From assembly GCA_039809495.1 (NCBI GenBank), contig JBDHVC010000019.1, forward strand, positions 1-64,000: 64,000 nucleotides of DNA, given 5' to 3'. The stretch comes from JAFLCL01 sp039809495. GTDB lineage: Bacteria; Myxococcota_A; Polyangia; Polyangiales; Sandaracinaceae. Position 1 is the first letter of the stretch. Each line of letters begins with the position of its first letter. The position numbers and the translations under genes are program-made. The notes under the pieces were generated by a model. It did no database searches, was not told the origin of the DNA, and saw only the letters and a list, made by a program, of their open reading frames with translations. Positions 18,622 to 27,502 of the stretch are shown piece after piece.

Positions 18622-20734
18622 GCGAGCCGCGCTCGAAGCGAACGCGCACGATCACGAGCGCGCCGTCGCGCTCGGCCGCGATCGACGCCTCGCCGCGCTC
18701 GTCGACGCGGGAGATCGACGGAGACGTCTCGATCCGATCGGTGGCGAGGACGGAGCGCACGACGATCGTCGCTCCGAGCTCGGCGGCGTAGACGTCGCCC
18801 GAGGTGAGCAGGTGACCGTCGTCCGAGGTGCGATCGAAGACGAGCACGCGCCCGCTCGGATCGAAGTGCGGATGCCCCGTGCCCGGCCCGAGCTCGAAGC
18901 GCGCGCCGTCCGCGAGGCGGTGGATCGAGAGCCCTCGCGCGAGCCCCCAGACGACGACGTGGCGGTGATCGGGCGCGAGCTCGGCGAGGATGAAGCGATC
19001 GTCGCCCGCCCGGAGCGTCCGCGTCGCGCCGTCGAGCTGGACCAGTACCGTGTCCTCTCCCTCCACCCGCGCCATCGCGCCGCCCGAGCCGAGCCGCGCG
19101 TCGCTCGCGAGGCCCTCGAGCGTGTAGGCGTCGCCGGGGATCGCGCTCGCCGTCTGCTCCGGGGTCCGCGTGGCGACGCGGCCTTCGCCGAAGAAGCGTG
19201 GCTCGAAGCCGCAGTAGGGGCTCGCGCAGAGCGGCGTGAGGCGCGAGGGATCGGTGAGATCGACGGCGTAGAGCGCGCCGAAGCCCGTCGGCGCGACGAG
19301 GACGTGCCGCGCGTCCGGCGCGAGGATCGGGTGCCCCAGGGCCTCGTGGTCCGCTCCGACGAGCACCAATTCGCGCTCCTCGAGGATCGGGAGCCGAGGC
19401 CCGACGCTCGGTCGCGCGGCCGCCTCGGAGGTGGGTCCTCGCGCGTGATCGTCCGACGTCGAGGTGCGCCCGAGGGCCTCGCGCGCCGCGGCGTCGCCCG
19501 ACGCGCAGCCGACCAGGGAGCCGATCGCGGCGATCGCGGCCAGCGCGGCGATCCGGGCGCCTCCCCTCGCTCGGAGGGGGCGCCTCTTACGGAGCGCGAT
19601 CGACGCGCAGACGGCGAGGAGCGAGAGGAGCGCCGTCGATCCTCCGCCCGAGCGAGGCGCCGCGACGCGACACGCGCAGTCGCTCGAGACGGGGCGCGCC
19701 GTCGCTCCCGAGGCGTCGCCGCCGGTGCGCGCGGCGTCGGGGGAGGGCGCCGCGTCGGCCGGGGCGAGCGCGGCGTCGGGGGCCGCGGCGACCGAGGCGT
19801 CGGGCGTGCTCGCGATCGACGCGTCCGGATCCGGCTCGGCGCTCGGGAACAGGCCGATCGAGCACCAGGTCGTCGCGCCCGCCACCACGTCGCAGGTCCG
19901 CGACGCGCGAAGATGGCCCGCCGCGCTCGCCTCGACCGTGTAGCTCCCGACCGGCAGCGTGAACGACCAGCTCGCGTCCGCGCCCTCGGCGACGCCCGCG
20001 CGATCCGAGGGGCTCACGCGGAGCGTCGCGCCCTCGAGCCGAACGCTCATGTCGTCGGTGCCCACGCCCTGATCCTCGAACACCACGCCCCGCAGGATCC
20101 CGTCACCGCTCGGCTCGATCCCGAGCCAGTCGAGGATGGCGCGCGCTTGGGCCTCTGCCATCGACTGTCGATGTGTCGGCGACGAGAGGTACGTCGCGTC
20201 GAGCGCGCAGTTGTTCGTGAAGGCGAGCTCCGCGAGCGCCGCCGGCATGGTGGTCGCGTAGAGGACGGTGAAGTCCTCCCGCTTGACGCCGCGATCGCGC
20301 AGGCCCCACGCGCTCACCATCTCGGCTTGGAGCAGCGTCGCGAGGCGGAGCGTGCTCGCGCCCGCGCCGTTCGAGATCCACGTCTCGGTCCCCGTCGCGG
20401 GGGTGCCGCCGTTCGAATTCGAGTGGACGGACACGAAGACGTTGGCGCCCCGCGAATTCGCGAAGGCGGCGCGCGCGCTCAGCGCGATGAAGTCGTCCGT
20501 CTCGCGGGTCATCGCGACCCGCAGGCCGGCGGCCTCGAGCGCGGTGCGCAGGCGCAGCCCGACGTCGAGGACGATGGGCGCCTCGCGGACGTCGCAGCTG
20601 GCGGCGACCGCGCCCGGATCGGTCCCCCCGTGGCCCGGGTCGAGGACGACGAGCGGCTGCGCGAGCGCCGCGGGGGACGCGAGGAGGAGCGACGCGAGGG
20701 CGACGAGGAGCGGCAGAGCGCGACGCAGCGACAT
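18611..20734 (-). CDS. N-acetylmuramoyl-L-alanine amidase with internal MYXO-CTERM tail fused to a lipoprotein-like domain
   Basis: The 707-residue frame encodes a signal peptide (1-26), then an Amidase_3 domain at about 28-205 that cleaves the MurNAc-L-Ala bond. Its zinc ligands are H35 in DPGHGG, E51 in REAP and H104 in SVHSN, with catalytic E169 in LAELAF. A carboxypeptidase-like beta domain and a Pro/Asp/Ala linker follow. Residues 352-385 form a MYXO-CTERM-type tail: CAC, GGG, a hydrophobic stretch and RKRR. Normally the protein would stop there. Instead the frame continues through a second hydrophobic stretch ending SLVGC (lipobox Cys 410) and about 297 residues resembling a TolB-type propeller. 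A strong GAGGGGAGG lies at 19560-19568 inside the frame. Either this is a true fusion or two genes with a lost stop and start. Confidence 0.8.
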   Translation of the reverse strand: MSLRRALPLLVALASLLLASPAALAQPLVVLDPGHGGTDPGAVAASCDVREAPIVLDVGLRLRTALEAAGLRVAMTRETDDFIALSARAAFANSRGANVFVSVHSNSNGGTPATGTETWISNGAGASTLRLATLLQAEMVSAWGLRDRGVKREDFTVLYATTMPAALAELAFTNNCALDATYLSSPTHRQSMAEAQARAILDWLGIEPSGDGILRGVVFEDQGVGTDDMSVRLEGATLRVSPSDRAGVAEGADASWSFTLPVGSYTVEASAAGHLRASRTCDVVAGATTWCSIGLFPSAEPDPDASIASTPDASVAAAPDAALAPADAAPSPDAARTGGDASGATARPVSSDCACRVAAPRSGGGSTALLSLLAVCASIALRKRRPLRARGGARIAALAAIAAIGSLVGCASGDAAAREALGRTSTSDDHARGPTSEAAARPSVGPRLPILEERELVLVGADHEALGHPILAPDARHVLVAPTGFGALYAVDLTDPSRLTPLCASPYCGFEPRFFGEGRVATRTPEQTASAIPGDAYTLEGLASDARLGSGGAMARVEGEDTVLVQLDGATRTLRAGDDRFILAELAPDHRHVVVWGLARGLSIHRLADGARFELGPGTGHPHFDPSGRVLVFDRTSDDGHLLTSGDVYAAELGATIVVRSVLATDRIETSPSISRVDERGEASIAAERDGALVIVRVRFERGSLSD

Positions 20735-20863
20735 CCTCGACCCTAGCACGGCCGTACGCCGGCCCGAGCGTCGGCCCGAGCGCCGGCCGAGCGCCGCGCC
20801 GCGGTTGGTCTTCGCGCGCGCGCGAGCGCATCCTCTGCGCTCGGACACCGACCGGAGGCTCAG

Positions 20864-22096
20864 ATGCGCGTTCAACGACTGCAATTCCCCGGGAGCGAGG
20901 GGCGGCGGCTCGCCGGGACGCTCGATCTGCCCGAGGGTGAGCCGCGCGCGTTCGCGATCTTCACGCACTGCTTCACGTGCTCGCGCGAGAGCCTAGCCGC
21001 CGCCCGCGTCGCGCGAGGGCTCGCGCGCCACGGCTTCGGCGTGCTCCGCTTCGACTTCGCGGGGCTCGGCGAGAGCGAGGGGGACTTCGCCGAGACCACC
21101 TTCTCCTCGAACGTCGCCGATCTGCTCGCCGCCGCCGCCTACCTGCGGGAGCGCCACGCGGCGCCCGCGCTCCTCGTCGGCCACAGCCTGGGCGGTACGG
21201 CGGCGCTCGCGGCCGCGAGCGAGATCGAGGAGGTGAAGGCGATCGCCACGATCGCCGCGCCCTCCGAGCCGAGCGCGGTCCTCGATCTGCTCGGCGCGTC
21301 GGTCGAACAGATCCGCGCCGCGGGCGAGGCCGAGGTGACGCTCGCGGGGCGCCGGTTCCGCTTCCGACGCGGTTTCCTCGACGACGCCGCGTCGTATCGG
21401 ATCGCGGACCGCGTCGCGACGCTTCGCCGCGCGCTCCTCGTCTTGCACGCGCCCGAGGACGACACCGTCTCGATCGATCACGCGACCCGGATCTTCGTCG
21501 CGGCTCGACACCCCAAGAGCTTCGTCTCGCTCGAGGGCGCGAACCACCTCCTCGGCCGCGAGGCGGACGGACGCTACGTCGCCGACACGATCGCGGCCTG
21601 GGTGGAGCGCTACCTCGAGCCGGCCGCGCCGGCGCCCACGACGCTCGTCGAGGGTGGGACCGTTCGCGTCGAGGAGACGCGCGACGGCCGCTATCAGCAG
21701 CTCGTCACGGCGGGGCGCCACGCGTGGCTCGCGGACGAGCCGCTCGGTGTCGGAGGGCTCGACAGCGGCCCGAGCCCTTACGATCTCCTCCTCGCCTCGC
21801 TCGGCGCCTGCACGAGCATGACGATGCGGATGTACGCCGAGCGCAAGGGGCTCGCGCTCGAGCGCGTCGCCGTCGTGCTCGGTCACGAGCGGATCCACGC
21901 GAAGGATTGCGCGAATTGCGAGACGAAGGAGGGGACGGTGAGCCGCATCGAGCGCGTGATCACGATCGAGGGCGCGCTCAGCGAGGCCGAGCGGGCACGC
22001 CTGCTCGAGATCGCCGATCGCTGCCCCGTCCACCGCACGCTCACGGGCGAGATCGTGATCGTGACACGCGCGGGCGAGGCCGCCTCGACCACCTGA
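20864..22096 (+). CDS. Alpha/beta-hydrolase-OsmC fusion protein
   Basis: The 410-residue product combines two enzymes. The N-terminal alpha/beta hydrolase (about 5-255) has the nucleophile elbow GHSLGG with S108, an acid residue near 200-201 and H229. The C-terminal OsmC/Ohr-type domain (about 265-405) has the two reactive cysteines in GACTSM (C317) and DRCPVH (C388), typical of peroxide-reducing thiol peroxidases. This fused arrangement is known in several bacterial phyla. GGAGG stands six bases before the ATG. The gene is divergent from the amidase. The structured repeat copy B begins at the stop codon. Role in organic hydroperoxide or lipid-peroxide removal is inferred. Confidence 0.9.
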   Translation: MRVQRLQFPGSEGRRLAGTLDLPEGEPRAFAIFTHCFTCSRESLAAARVARGLARHGFGVLRFDFAGLGESEGDFAETTFSSNVADLLAAAAYLRERHAAPALLVGHSLGGTAALAAASEIEEVKAIATIAAPSEPSAVLDLLGASVEQIRAAGEAEVTLAGRRFRFRRGFLDDAASYRIADRVATLRRALLVLHAPEDDTVSIDHATRIFVAARHPKSFVSLEGANHLLGREADGRYVADTIAAWVERYLEPAAPAPTTLVEGGTVRVEETRDGRYQQLVTAGRHAWLADEPLGVGGLDSGPSPYDLLLASLGACTSMTMRMYAERKGLALERVAVVLGHERIHAKDCANCETKEGTVSRIERVITIEGALSEAERARLLEIADRCPVHRTLTGEIVIVTRAGEAASTT

Positions 22097-22254
22097 CGGC
22101 GCGCCTCGCTCGACGTGGTCCGCCACGCAGAGGCGCGCTGGCTCGGCGGGAGGGGTGCTCACGCCGATTCACTCGGCGAGAGGGAGGGGCTCTGGGCGGC
22201 CCGCCCGACGAGGAGGGAACGGCACGAACCAGGTCAACGGGTTCGTGCCGTGAG
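22092..22254 (-). repeat. Structured intergenic repeat, copy B (163 bp, inverted)
   Basis: The reverse complement matches 13802-13965 over its whole length at roughly 75-80 percent by eye. Stem positions vary in a paired way. The outer ends are CTCACGGC/GCCGTCAG here against CTCACAGC/GCTGTCAG in copy A. The first hairpin is GAACC/GGTTC here against AATC/GATT there. The last hairpin is CGTGG/CCACG here against a different stem there. On the plus strand GGCACGAACC (22221-22230) pairs with GGTTCGTGCC (22240-22249), a strong hairpin between the convergent hydrolase and murG genes that could terminate both. The element includes the stop codon of the hydrolase gene. Confidence 0.8.
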
Positions 22255-22279
22255 CGGTGACGATGAGGCCGCTCGTTCT

Positions 22280-23662
22280 TCAGTTCGCGAGCGCGATCGG
22301 GCGCTTGGAGACGAAGGGCTCGACGACGAGGCGTGGCACGTCCCGCGCGACGCGCGACGCCTTGAGCGCTCGGCCCTCGCGGAAGTCGACGAGCGGGTGG
22401 GCCTCGCGCGCGCCGCGCGGCCGCGCCTCCGAGCGTGAGCCGCTCCCGAGCGCCTGCGCGGCGCGGAGCTCGAGCCGATCGTCCTCGTCGTCGAGCGCCT
22501 CTCGCTCGTCGGTCGCGCTCGAGGTGAGCGGCTCGCCGTCGACCCAGAGCAGGAGATCGTCGACGATCGCCGCGGCCGCGTCCGGCCGCCCGCGCTCGCG
22601 CATCGCGCTCGCCATCGCGCGTCGTCGATCCGGGCTCTCGAGGAGCGAGCGCGCGTGGCGCGCGAGGACGTCCGGATCGAGCGCCTCCTCGCGGACGCAG
22701 ATCGCCGCGCCCGCGCGCTCGAAGCTCTCGGCGTTCTTGCCCTGGTGATCGTCCGCAGCGAAGGGGAAGGGGACGAGGATCGCCGGCCGCCCGATCGCCG
22801 CGAGCTCCGCGAGCGTGGAAGCGCCCGCGCGACAGATGACGAAGGAGGCGCTCGCGTAGGCGGCGGCGACGTCGTCGATGAAGGGGACGACGCTGGCCTC
22901 GACCCCGAGCGCGGCGTAGCGCGCCGCGACCTCGTCGCACATCGCGGCGCCCGTCTGGTGCACGATCTCGATCGCCCGGCCGCTCGCGCCCTCCCGCCCG
23001 AGGCCGAGCTTGAGGAGCGCCTCGGGGACGACCTCGTTCAGCCGCTTGGCGCCCTGGCTCCCGCCGAGGACGAGGATGCGGCGAGCGCGCGCGTCGAAGC
23101 CGCGCGGATCGACGAGCGCGCGCCGCGAGGCCTCGACGAACGCGCGGCGCACGGGGTTGCCGACCACGCGCGCCGCGTCGCCGAAGAGGGGCGCCGTCTC
23201 GTCGAAGGAGAGGTAGGCGCGCCCGACGCGCTTGGCGAGGAGGCGGTTCGTGAGCCCGACGTGGGCGTTCTGCTCGAGCAGCGCCGTCTTGACGCCGAGC
23301 AGGCTCGCCGCGAGCAGCATCGGGCCGGCCGCGTAGCCGCCGACGCCGAGGACGAGATCGGGCCGATGCCGTCGAACGATCGACGCCGCCTGCCCGAGCG
23401 CCGCCGGCAGGCGCGCGAGGCTGAGGAGCCGCTCCCGGAGCGAGCGCCCCTGGAGCGGGGTCACGTCGAGGGTGTCGAGCGTCTCACCCAGCTTCGGGAG
23501 CACGCGCGCCTCGATGCCGCGCGTGGTCCCGACGAAGCGCACGTCGAGCGCCGGCTCGGATCCCCCGCGAGGGACCCTGCGACGCAGCTCCTCGACCACC
23601 GCGATGCCCGGAAACAGGTGGCCTCCCGTGCCACCTCCAGCGACGATCACACGCTCGATCAT
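22280..23662 (-). CDS. murG: MurG, lipid II N-acetylglucosaminyltransferase, with C-terminal extension
   Basis: MurG transfers GlcNAc from UDP-GlcNAc to lipid I at the inner face of the membrane. The product starts MIERVIVAGGGTGGHLFPGI, whose GGGTGGH loop is diagnostic, and later has GGSQGAKRLNE and the nucleotide-binding CRAGASTLAEL. The catalytic part ends near residue 374, the usual MurG length. A charged extension of about 86 residues follows (DEREALDDEDDRLELRAAQA and a C-terminal VSKRPIALAN), which is not part of the family and is of unknown function. The ATG overlaps the ftsW stop by 4 bp. It is the last dcw gene here. Confidence 0.95.
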   Translation of the reverse strand: MIERVIVAGGGTGGHLFPGIAVVEELRRRVPRGGSEPALDVRFVGTTRGIEARVLPKLGETLDTLDVTPLQGRSLRERLLSLARLPAALGQAASIVRRHRPDLVLGVGGYAAGPMLLAASLLGVKTALLEQNAHVGLTNRLLAKRVGRAYLSFDETAPLFGDAARVVGNPVRRAFVEASRRALVDPRGFDARARRILVLGGSQGAKRLNEVVPEALLKLGLGREGASGRAIEIVHQTGAAMCDEVAARYAALGVEASVVPFIDDVAAAYASASFVICRAGASTLAELAAIGRPAILVPFPFAADDHQGKNAESFERAGAAICVREEALDPDVLARHARSLLESPDRRRAMASAMRERGRPDAAAAIVDDLLLWVDGEPLTSSATDEREALDDEDDRLELRAAQALGSGSRSEARPRGAREAHPLVDFREGRALKASRVARDVPRLVVEPFVSKRPIALAN

Positions 23663-25014
23663 GGTGTTGCTCCTCGACGAACGGCCGAGGCGCTCGCCCG
23701 CGCCTCGACCTTCGCCTCGCTCGCTGCCCTCGCGTCCGCCTCGAAGCTCGCCTCGCGCTCGCTCGCTCGCTCCGCGAGCGAGCGCTCCTCGCGCGAGACG
23801 GAGAGCACGATGCCCATCGCCGCCGCGCACGCGAGCAGGGACGAGCCTCCGTAGGAAATGAAGGGAAGGACCAGGCCCTTGGTGGGCAAGAGGCCCATCG
23901 CGACCGCGAGGTTCGCGAAGGCCGAAGCTCCGATGAACGTCGTGAGGCCCACGGCGAGGAGCGCCGCGTGCTCGTCCTCCGCTCGAAACGCCGCCCGGAA
24001 GCCGCGCACGACGAGGAGCGTGAAGGCGAGGACCAAGAGGACGACGCCGACGAACCCGAGCTCCTCGCCGATGATGGCGCCGATGAAGTCGGTGTGCGCC
24101 TCCGGGAGGAAGAAGAGCTTCTGGCGGCTATCGCCCAGGCCGACGCCCGTGACGCCACCGGACCCGAAGCTCAGGATCGACTCGACGACCTGGTAGCCGG
24201 ACGTGCTGCGGTGGGCGAAGGGATCGAGGAAGGCCTCCATGCGCGCGCGCCGCCAGGGCGAGACGTAGATGACGAGGGCGGCGAGCGAGCTCGCGCCGAG
24301 CACGATGGCCGCGATCGGGCCGATCTTCGCGCCGCCCGCGAAGAGCATCACGAGCGTGAGCAGGCCGAACATCATCGCGGAGCCGAGGTCGTTCTGGCGC
24401 ATCGAGAGCAGGGCGAGCACGCCGAGGACGACCAGGTGGGGGAGGATCCCGACCTTGAACGAGCGGATCTGCGCGCTGCTCTTCTTCGCGAGCGAGTGCG
24501 CGAGGTAGAGGACGATCGCGACCTTCGCGAGCTCGGCGGCCTGGAGGTTGATCGGGCCGATCTGGATCCACCGCGTCGCGCCCCCGACGCGGTGCCCGAC
24601 GAAGAGCGTCGCCACCATGAGCGCGACCGTCGCCGCGAGGATCGGGTAGGTGAGGGGGCGAAGCCGCGAGGGCGGGACGCGCGAGATCGTGAGCATGAGG
24701 GGGACGGCCAGCGCCGCGTACGCCGCCTGTCGGACGAGGAAGTAGTGGCCGTCGTGGTGGGTGAAGCGCGACTCGGAGGCGAAGACGGCGCTCGCCGAGA
24801 AGACCATGACGACGCCGAACGCGATCAGCGCGACGACGAGGGCGAGGAGGACCGGATCGGCCGGTCGACGATCCGCGATCACGCCGCGCGCGCGCCGACC
24901 CCAGCGCGAGGCGAGGGGCGCGGGGCGCTCGCTGCTCGCGGCGGGCTCCTTGCTGGTGACGCGGTTGCCGAGGCTCACGCCGAGCGGCCTCGTCGAGGCG
25001 GTGCTCGTGCTCAT
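23659..25014 (-). CDS. ftsW: Septal peptidoglycan polymerase FtsW (SEDS)
   Basis: FtsW polymerises glycan strands from lipid II at the division site together with FtsI. The 451-residue product has about ten hydrophobic segments from residue 55 on. It includes GGATRWIQIGPINLQAAELAK, and the family signature GLLPTKGLVLPFISYGGSS near the end. The N-terminal 45 and C-terminal 50 residues are charged cytoplasmic tails, the latter unusually rich in Ala, Glu and Arg. ATGA overlaps couple it to murD upstream and murG downstream. Confidence 0.96.
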   Translation of the reverse strand: MSTSTASTRPLGVSLGNRVTSKEPAASSERPAPLASRWGRRARGVIADRRPADPVLLALVVALIAFGVVMVFSASAVFASESRFTHHDGHYFLVRQAAYAALAVPLMLTISRVPPSRLRPLTYPILAATVALMVATLFVGHRVGGATRWIQIGPINLQAAELAKVAIVLYLAHSLAKKSSAQIRSFKVGILPHLVVLGVLALLSMRQNDLGSAMMFGLLTLVMLFAGGAKIGPIAAIVLGASSLAALVIYVSPWRRARMEAFLDPFAHRSTSGYQVVESILSFGSGGVTGVGLGDSRQKLFFLPEAHTDFIGAIIGEELGFVGVVLLVLAFTLLVVRGFRAAFRAEDEHAALLAVGLTTFIGASAFANLAVAMGLLPTKGLVLPFISYGGSSLLACAAAMGIVLSVSREERSLAERASEREASFEADARAASEAKVEARASASAVRRGATP

Positions 25015-26369
25015 CGCGCACCCCCCTCGAGCGCGAGCACCGCGCGCGTGAAGACCTCGCCCCGCTGCGCGTAGCTGCGAAATTGATCGAAGCTCGAGCA
25101 GGCCGGGGCGAGCAGGACGGCGTCCCCGGCGAGCGCGAGCGCGCGCGCGCGGGTGACCGCCTCGTCGAGCGTCCGAGCGTCGTGGACGGGCAGCGACGTG
25201 CCCGCGAAGGCCTCGCGGATGAGCGGTGCAGCCTGGCCGATGAGGACGACCGCGCGCCCCCGAGCCTCCATGCGGTCGCGGACCGGAGCGTAGCTGCCGC
25301 CCTTGTCCACGCCCCCGGCGACGAGGACGATCTTTCCGTCGCGATCGGCGAGCCCATCGATCGCGGCGACGGTGGCGCCGACGTTGGTCGCCTTGGAGTC
25401 GTCGTAGTACGCCACGCCGTCGAGCTCGCGTACGAGCACCATGCGGTGCGGGAGGCCACGAAACTCGCGCAGGACGTCCGCGATCGTCGCGGGGTCGACC
25501 CCCGCGAGCCGCGCCGTGAGCGCCGCGGCGGCCGCGTTGCTCTGGTTGTGGAGCCCGTGGATGCCGAGCTCTCGCACCGGGAGCCGCAGCGAGCTCGCGG
25601 CGTCGACGAGGACCCCGCCTTCGACGCGCACCTCACCGTCGATCCCGCCGAACGTGTGCACCTCGGCGCGACCTGCGCGCGCGAGCGCGAGGCAGAGGGC
25701 GTCACCCGCGGGGACGACCGCGTGATCGCCCTCGCGCTGCGCCGCGAAGATCCGCCCCTTCGCGGCCGCGTAGCTCGCGAGGCTCCCGTGGCGATCGAGG
25801 TGATCGTCCGTCACGTTGAGGAGGACGGCGATCTGCGCGTGAAAGGTCCGGATGTCCTCGAGCTGGAACGACGAGAGCTCCGCGACGATCGTGCCGCCCT
25901 CTTCGGCCGCCGCGGTGCCGACCGCGAGCGAGAGGGCGTCGCCGAGGTTGCCGCCCGTGAACGTGGGCGGGAGGCGCCGCGCGATCATCATCCCGACGAG
26001 GGTCGTGACGGTGCTCTTCCCGTTCGTCCCCGTGATCCCGACGATCCGCCCGCGCACGAATTGGCTCGCGAGCTCGATCTCCGAGACGACCTCGACGCCA
26101 CGCGCGCGCGCCCGCTCGACGGCATCGACGCGGGGCACGCCGGGAGAGAGGACCACGAGGTCCACGCCCTCGAAGGCCTCGTCCGGGTGGCCCCCGAGCC
26201 AGAGCGTCGCGCCGAGCTCGCGCGCGGCCTCCGCGACCTCGCCGAGCTCGCGCTCGCCCTTCGCGTCGTTCGCGCGGAGCCTCGCGCCCGCGCCCGCGAG
26301 CAGGCGAAGCGCGGCGAGGCCCGAGCGACCGAGCCCAACGACGACGACCTCTCTCGATTCGAGCTTCAT
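25011..26369 (-). CDS. murD: UDP-MurNAc-L-alanine:D-glutamate ligase MurD
   Basis: MurD adds D-Glu to UDP-MurNAc-L-Ala in the cytoplasm using ATP. The 452-residue product shows the N-terminal Rossmann-like UMAG-binding region VVVVGLGRSGLAAL, the ATP loop GITGTNGKSTVTTL, NVTDDHLDRHG and the C-terminal DDSKATNVGATVAAI. I chose the ATG at 26369; a GTG one codon upstream is possible. The mraY stop is 4 bp upstream and ftsW overlaps the end by 4 bp. Confidence 0.97.
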   Translation of the reverse strand: MKLESREVVVVGLGRSGLAALRLLAGAGARLRANDAKGERELGEVAEAARELGATLWLGGHPDEAFEGVDLVVLSPGVPRVDAVERARARGVEVVSEIELASQFVRGRIVGITGTNGKSTVTTLVGMMIARRLPPTFTGGNLGDALSLAVGTAAAEEGGTIVAELSSFQLEDIRTFHAQIAVLLNVTDDHLDRHGSLASYAAAKGRIFAAQREGDHAVVPAGDALCLALARAGRAEVHTFGGIDGEVRVEGGVLVDAASSLRLPVRELGIHGLHNQSNAAAAALTARLAGVDPATIADVLREFRGLPHRMVLVRELDGVAYYDDSKATNVGATVAAIDGLADRDGKIVLVAGGVDKGGSYAPVRDRMEARGRAVVLIGQAAPLIREAFAGTSLPVHDARTLDEAVTRARALALAGDAVLLAPACSSFDQFRSYAQRGEVFTRAVLALEGGAR

Positions 26370-26373
26370 CACG

Positions 26374-27501
26374 TCACCGCAGCTTCAACGTCGCGAGGCT
26401 CGCGATCGCGAGCATGATCGAGACGATCCAGAACCGGACGATGACGCGCGGCTCGGGCCAGCCCCGCTTCTCGAAGTGGTGGTGGATCGGCGCCATCAGG
26501 AAGATGCGCTTCTTGAAGAGCTTGAAGCTCAGCACCTGCCCGATGACGCTCACGCCCTCGATGACGAAGACGCCGCCGAGCAAGACCGAGAGGAATTCGT
26601 TCTTCGTGAGGACGGCGAGCATGCCGAGACCGCCGCCGAGCGCGAGCGAGCCGACGTCGCCCATGAAGACCTGGGCCGGGTAGGTGTTGAACCAGAGGAA
26701 GCCGAAGCCGGCGCCGACCATCGCGCCGCCGAAGACGGCGAGCTCGGAGGCGCCGTCGAGGCGTGGGATGAGGAGGTAGTGGGCGATCGACTCGCCGAAG
26801 AGGACGAGGCCCGAGACGTAGGCGAGGATCGCGTACGTCCCCGCGTTGATCATCACCGGGCCGATCGCGAGCCCGTCGAGCCCATCCGTCAGGTTGACGC
26901 AGTTGGAGGTCGCGACGACGACGAACGCCGCGAAGAGCACGTACGCGAGGGGAGGGAGGACGAAGGGATAGGCCTCCGCCCGGAACGCGACGAAGGGCAG
27001 GGCGAGATGATCGCGGAGCGCGAGCCAGTCGGCCCCGAGCCCCTCCTCGCCGTAGAAGAGGTAGCCGCAGACCCCGAGCGCCACCGCGAACTGGAGCACC
27101 AGCTTCCAGCGCCCCGCGAGCCCGCCCGTGTCCTTCTTCGTGATCTTGCGGGCGTCGTCGATGTACCCGATGACGCCGTACGAGGCCGTCACGAGCGTGG
27201 CGAGCCAGACGCCCGTGTTGGTCGGGTCGGCCCAGAGCACGGTCGCGAGGATGACCGCGAGCAGGATGAGCGCGCCGCCCATCGTCGGCGTTCCGGACTT
27301 CGAGAGGTGCGACGCCGGCCCATCCTTGCGGACGATCTGGCCGATCTGCTTCTTCTGGAGGCGCTGGATGAACCAGGGGTAGATGCCGAACGTGAGCAGC
27401 ATCGCGGTCATCGTCGCCGCGAGCACGCGGAACGGGACGTACCGGAGCACGTTGAGGAAGTGCAGCTTCGGCGCGAGCGGGTAGAGGAGGGCGTAGAGCA
27501 T
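26374..27501 (-). CDS. mraY: Phospho-MurNAc-pentapeptide translocase MraY
   Basis: MraY makes lipid I by moving phospho-MurNAc-pentapeptide to undecaprenyl phosphate. The 375-residue product has about ten membrane segments. The family signatures are all visible: the DDARK aspartates near residue 115, NLTDGLDGLA, and the late HHHFEKRGWPE motif. It lies one base after murF and just before murD. Confidence 0.97.
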   Translation of the reverse strand: MLYALLYPLAPKLHFLNVLRYVPFRVLAATMTAMLLTFGIYPWFIQRLQKKQIGQIVRKDGPASHLSKSGTPTMGGALILLAVILATVLWADPTNTGVWLATLVTASYGVIGYIDDARKITKKDTGGLAGRWKLVLQFAVALGVCGYLFYGEEGLGADWLALRDHLALPFVAFRAEAYPFVLPPLAYVLFAAFVVVATSNCVNLTDGLDGLAIGPVMINAGTYAILAYVSGLVLFGESIAHYLLIPRLDGASELAVFGGAMVGAGFGFLWFNTYPAQVFMGDVGSLALGGGLGMLAVLTKNEFLSVLLGGVFVIEGVSVIGQVLSFKLFKKRIFLMAPIHHHFEKRGWPEPRVIVRFWIVSIMLAIASLATLKLR

Positions 27502-27502
27502 C

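Noticed and set aside
20735..20863. Short repeated GGCCCGAGCG units between the amidase and hydrolase genes
   Set aside because: Only two or three imperfect copies of a low-complexity GC string; no structure or known site is supported.
23663..23830. Longer N-terminus for MurG (56 extra codons)
   Set aside because: The extra sequence overlaps ftsW and is Arg/Gly/Glu low complexity; MurG homology and the ATGA overlap place the start at 23662.
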